From assembly GCF_030227115.1 (NCBI RefSeq), contig NZ_JASSUA010000002.1:124001-188000 (forward strand): a stretch of 64,000 bases of DNA. The letters run 5' to 3'. Made by a program: the position numbers and the translations under genes. Numbering within the stretch: position 1 is the stretch's first letter; every line of letters starts with the position of its first letter. This document shows positions 62,841-64,000 of the stretch, one piece after another. The DNA is from Marinobacter sp. SS13-12. Its GTDB lineage: Bacteria; Pseudomonadota; Gammaproteobacteria; Pseudomonadales; Oleiphilaceae. The notes beneath the pieces are model-generated. The model worked only from the letters and a program-made list of their open reading frames with translations, searched no databases and was not told the origin of the DNA.

Positions 62841-63578
62841 ATGGACGGCGTGGAACAGACGAACGAAAGTTGGCGGATTCTTATAGTCGAAGATGATGAG
62901 AGACTGGCGGAGCTGACCAGGGAGTATCTGGAAAGCAATGGTCTGACGGTCGCTCTTGAAACTCACGGTGGCAAAGCGGTAGAGCGTATCCGTCAGGAGC
63001 AGCCTGATCTGGTCGTGCTTGACCTGATGTTGCCCGGCGAAGACGGGCTTTCGATCTGCCGGCGTGCCCGGCCATTCTATCCCGGCCCCATCATCATGCT
63101 CACTGCCCGCACGGATGACCTTGACCAGGTGCTCGGCCTGGAAATGGGAGCCGATGATTACATTGGCAAACCGGTTCAGCCCAGGGTATTGCTGGCAAGA
63201 ATCCGTGCCCTGCTGCGGCGAGTCACCGAAAACAGTTCGGCGGCTGCCGAAGAGGGCAGTGGCGAGGAACCTGTCAGGTTGCAGTTCAATGACCTGATTG
63301 TCGATCGCTCCATGCGCGAGGCGTGGCTGAACGATGACAGCATTGATTTGACCAGTGCAGAGTTTGACCTTCTGTGGCTGCTGGCCAGTAACGCCGGCCG
63401 CGTTCTCAGCCGTGAGGAGATTTTTACCGCGCTGAGAGGGATCGAGTACGATGGCCAGGACCGTTCGATCGACGTCCGGGTTTCGCGGATACGGCCAAAA
63501 ATTGGTGATGATCCCATTCATCCGAGGCGCATCAAAACCGTACGCAGCAAAGGCTATCTGTTCGTAAAGGAAGCCTGA
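62841..63578 (+). CDS. rstA: RstA-like OmpR-family response regulator
   Basis: The 245-residue regulator has a receiver domain (acidic pair in VEDDERL, phospho-acceptor D61 in VVLDLMLPGEDG, conserved Lys in DYIGKPVQPRVLLARIR) and a winged-helix DNA-binding domain (LTSAEFDLLWLLASNAGRVL, then YDGQDRSIDVRVSRIRPKIG, ending RIKTVRSKGYLF). These match RstA of E. coli more closely than OmpR or PhoB. The start is not firm: the ATG at 62841 has only a weak purine stretch upstream, and a GTG lies three codons in. The kinase gene follows after 58 bases. Confidence 0.9.
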   Translation: MDGVEQTNESWRILIVEDDERLAELTREYLESNGLTVALETHGGKAVERIRQEQPDLVVLDLMLPGEDGLSICRRARPFYPGPIIMLTARTDDLDQVLGLEMGADDYIGKPVQPRVLLARIRALLRRVTENSSAAAEEGSGEEPVRLQFNDLIVDRSMREAWLNDDSIDLTSAEFDLLWLLASNAGRVLSREEIFTALRGIEYDGQDRSIDVRVSRIRPKIGDDPIHPRRIKTVRSKGYLFVKEA

Positions 63579-63636
63579 CTGTTCAGTCTCTGGCGCTGGC
63601 CCGTTCGGGCCGGCGTTCATTGCCAGGGTTATCGCA

Positions 63637-64000
63637 ATGCCCCTCAAGTTTTTTCTCAAGCTTTATGCCCGCCTGATTGGCCTGACCTTTCTGATTCTCC
63701 TGCTTTGTGCCGCACTTTTTCTGGGTGTGAATTCTGTACGGGAGCAGTTCTGGCAGGAACGGTTTTCGGGGTCTTTGCTGCACTGGATCGCAGCTACTCC
63801 CTATCCGGAACAGCAATACCACTGGCTTGAGTCATTTTATGATCTCCGGGTAACCCCTCCCGGTGACCTGCCGTTCTCTGAGGTTATTATGGAGCGGCTT
63901 GCCTATGGCCAGGTGGTGGCGCTGGAAACCAGCATTGGTCAGCAGGTAATGATTCAGGATGGTCAGGGCCGAATTCTCGACCTGCGATTCCGGGATATCT
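63637..64000 (+). CDS. rstB: RstB-like sensor histidine kinase, N-terminus only
   Basis: The first 121 codons are present before the window ends. A membrane helix covers about residues 12-32, followed by the start of a periplasmic domain. The stretch FYDLRVTPPGDLPFSEVIMERLAYGQVVALE parallels the beginning of the RstB sensor region (FDLRV and the following RL-GG-VVAL pattern). HAMP, phospho-His and ATPase domains lie outside the window. The call depends on that similarity and on rstA directly upstream. Confidence 0.8.
   Translation, partial: MPLKFFLKLYARLIGLTFLILLLCAALFLGVNSVREQFWQERFSGSLLHWIAATPYPEQQYHWLESFYDLRVTPPGDLPFSEVIMERLAYGQVVALETSIGQQVMIQDGQGRILDLRFRDI

Overview
The window reads as chromosome from a marine gammaproteobacterium, most likely Marinobacter or a close relative. 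This rests on the core gene order (ychF-pth-rplY-prs-tRNA-Gln-ispE-lolB facing hemA-prfA-prmC-moeB), the density of TRAP and TTT carboxylate transporters with dedicated two-component systems, and moderately high GC. No search was run, so the genus is an inference. I see no prophage, insertion sequence, CRISPR array or defence island.

Layout. 1-6.0 kb (minus): a truncated RND/MMPL-type exporter, a short chemoreceptor, lipA and an O-acetylhomoserine sulfhydrylase. 6.1-11.7 kb (plus): a complete five-gene oligopeptide ABC importer. 11.7-12.5 kb: a secreted PA14/fibronectin-like protein. 12.7-20.0 kb (minus): tRNA-Met, ychF, REP-like palindromes, pth, rplY, prs, tRNA-Gln, ispE, lolB and a TPR lipoprotein. 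20.3-24.2 kb (plus): hemA, prfA, prmC, moeB. 24.2-25.7 kb: a large intergenic hairpin and a photolyase. 25.8-30.5 kb (plus): a tight six-gene set (DUF432-like, MscS channel, retropepsin-like protease, RimK, aspartoacylase-like, YjbQ). 30.5-32.2 kb: a CHASE4-like/HAMP/GGDEF diguanylate cyclase.

32.5-45.7 kb is a carboxylate-uptake region. A TAXI-type TRAP transporter is followed by a DctB/DctD-like sigma-54 two-component pair. A CitA/CitB-like pair then faces a tctCBA tricarboxylate transporter and a porin. A sigma-54 promoter-like site and an upstream dyad precede the TRAP genes.

45.8-51.2 kb (minus) carries PhoH, a CBS protein, a START-domain protein and a DUF1244-hopJ-minC-minD-minE operon. 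A perfect LexA box lies between that operon and the divergent dinB. 52.5-57.5 kb holds a large membrane protein with a TerB-like tail, a PAP2 phosphatase, a glycosyltransferase and a Tas-like aldo/keto reductase. 57.8-61 kb holds a small secreted orphan, a long acetyl-CoA hydrolase/transferase and a SlyD-like isomerase. 61-62.5 kb is olsB-olsA (ornithine lipid synthesis) behind a tandem Pho-box-like array. The window ends with rstA and the start of rstB.

Several regulatory signals fit the function of the genes beside them: Pho-like repeats at olsBA, a LexA box at dinB, and a sigma-54-like promoter beside a sigma-54 activator. The least explained parts are the RimK cluster, the TerB-like membrane protein, the coupling of DUF1244/hopJ to min, and a strong ribosome binding site before an 8-codon reading frame upstream of rstA.
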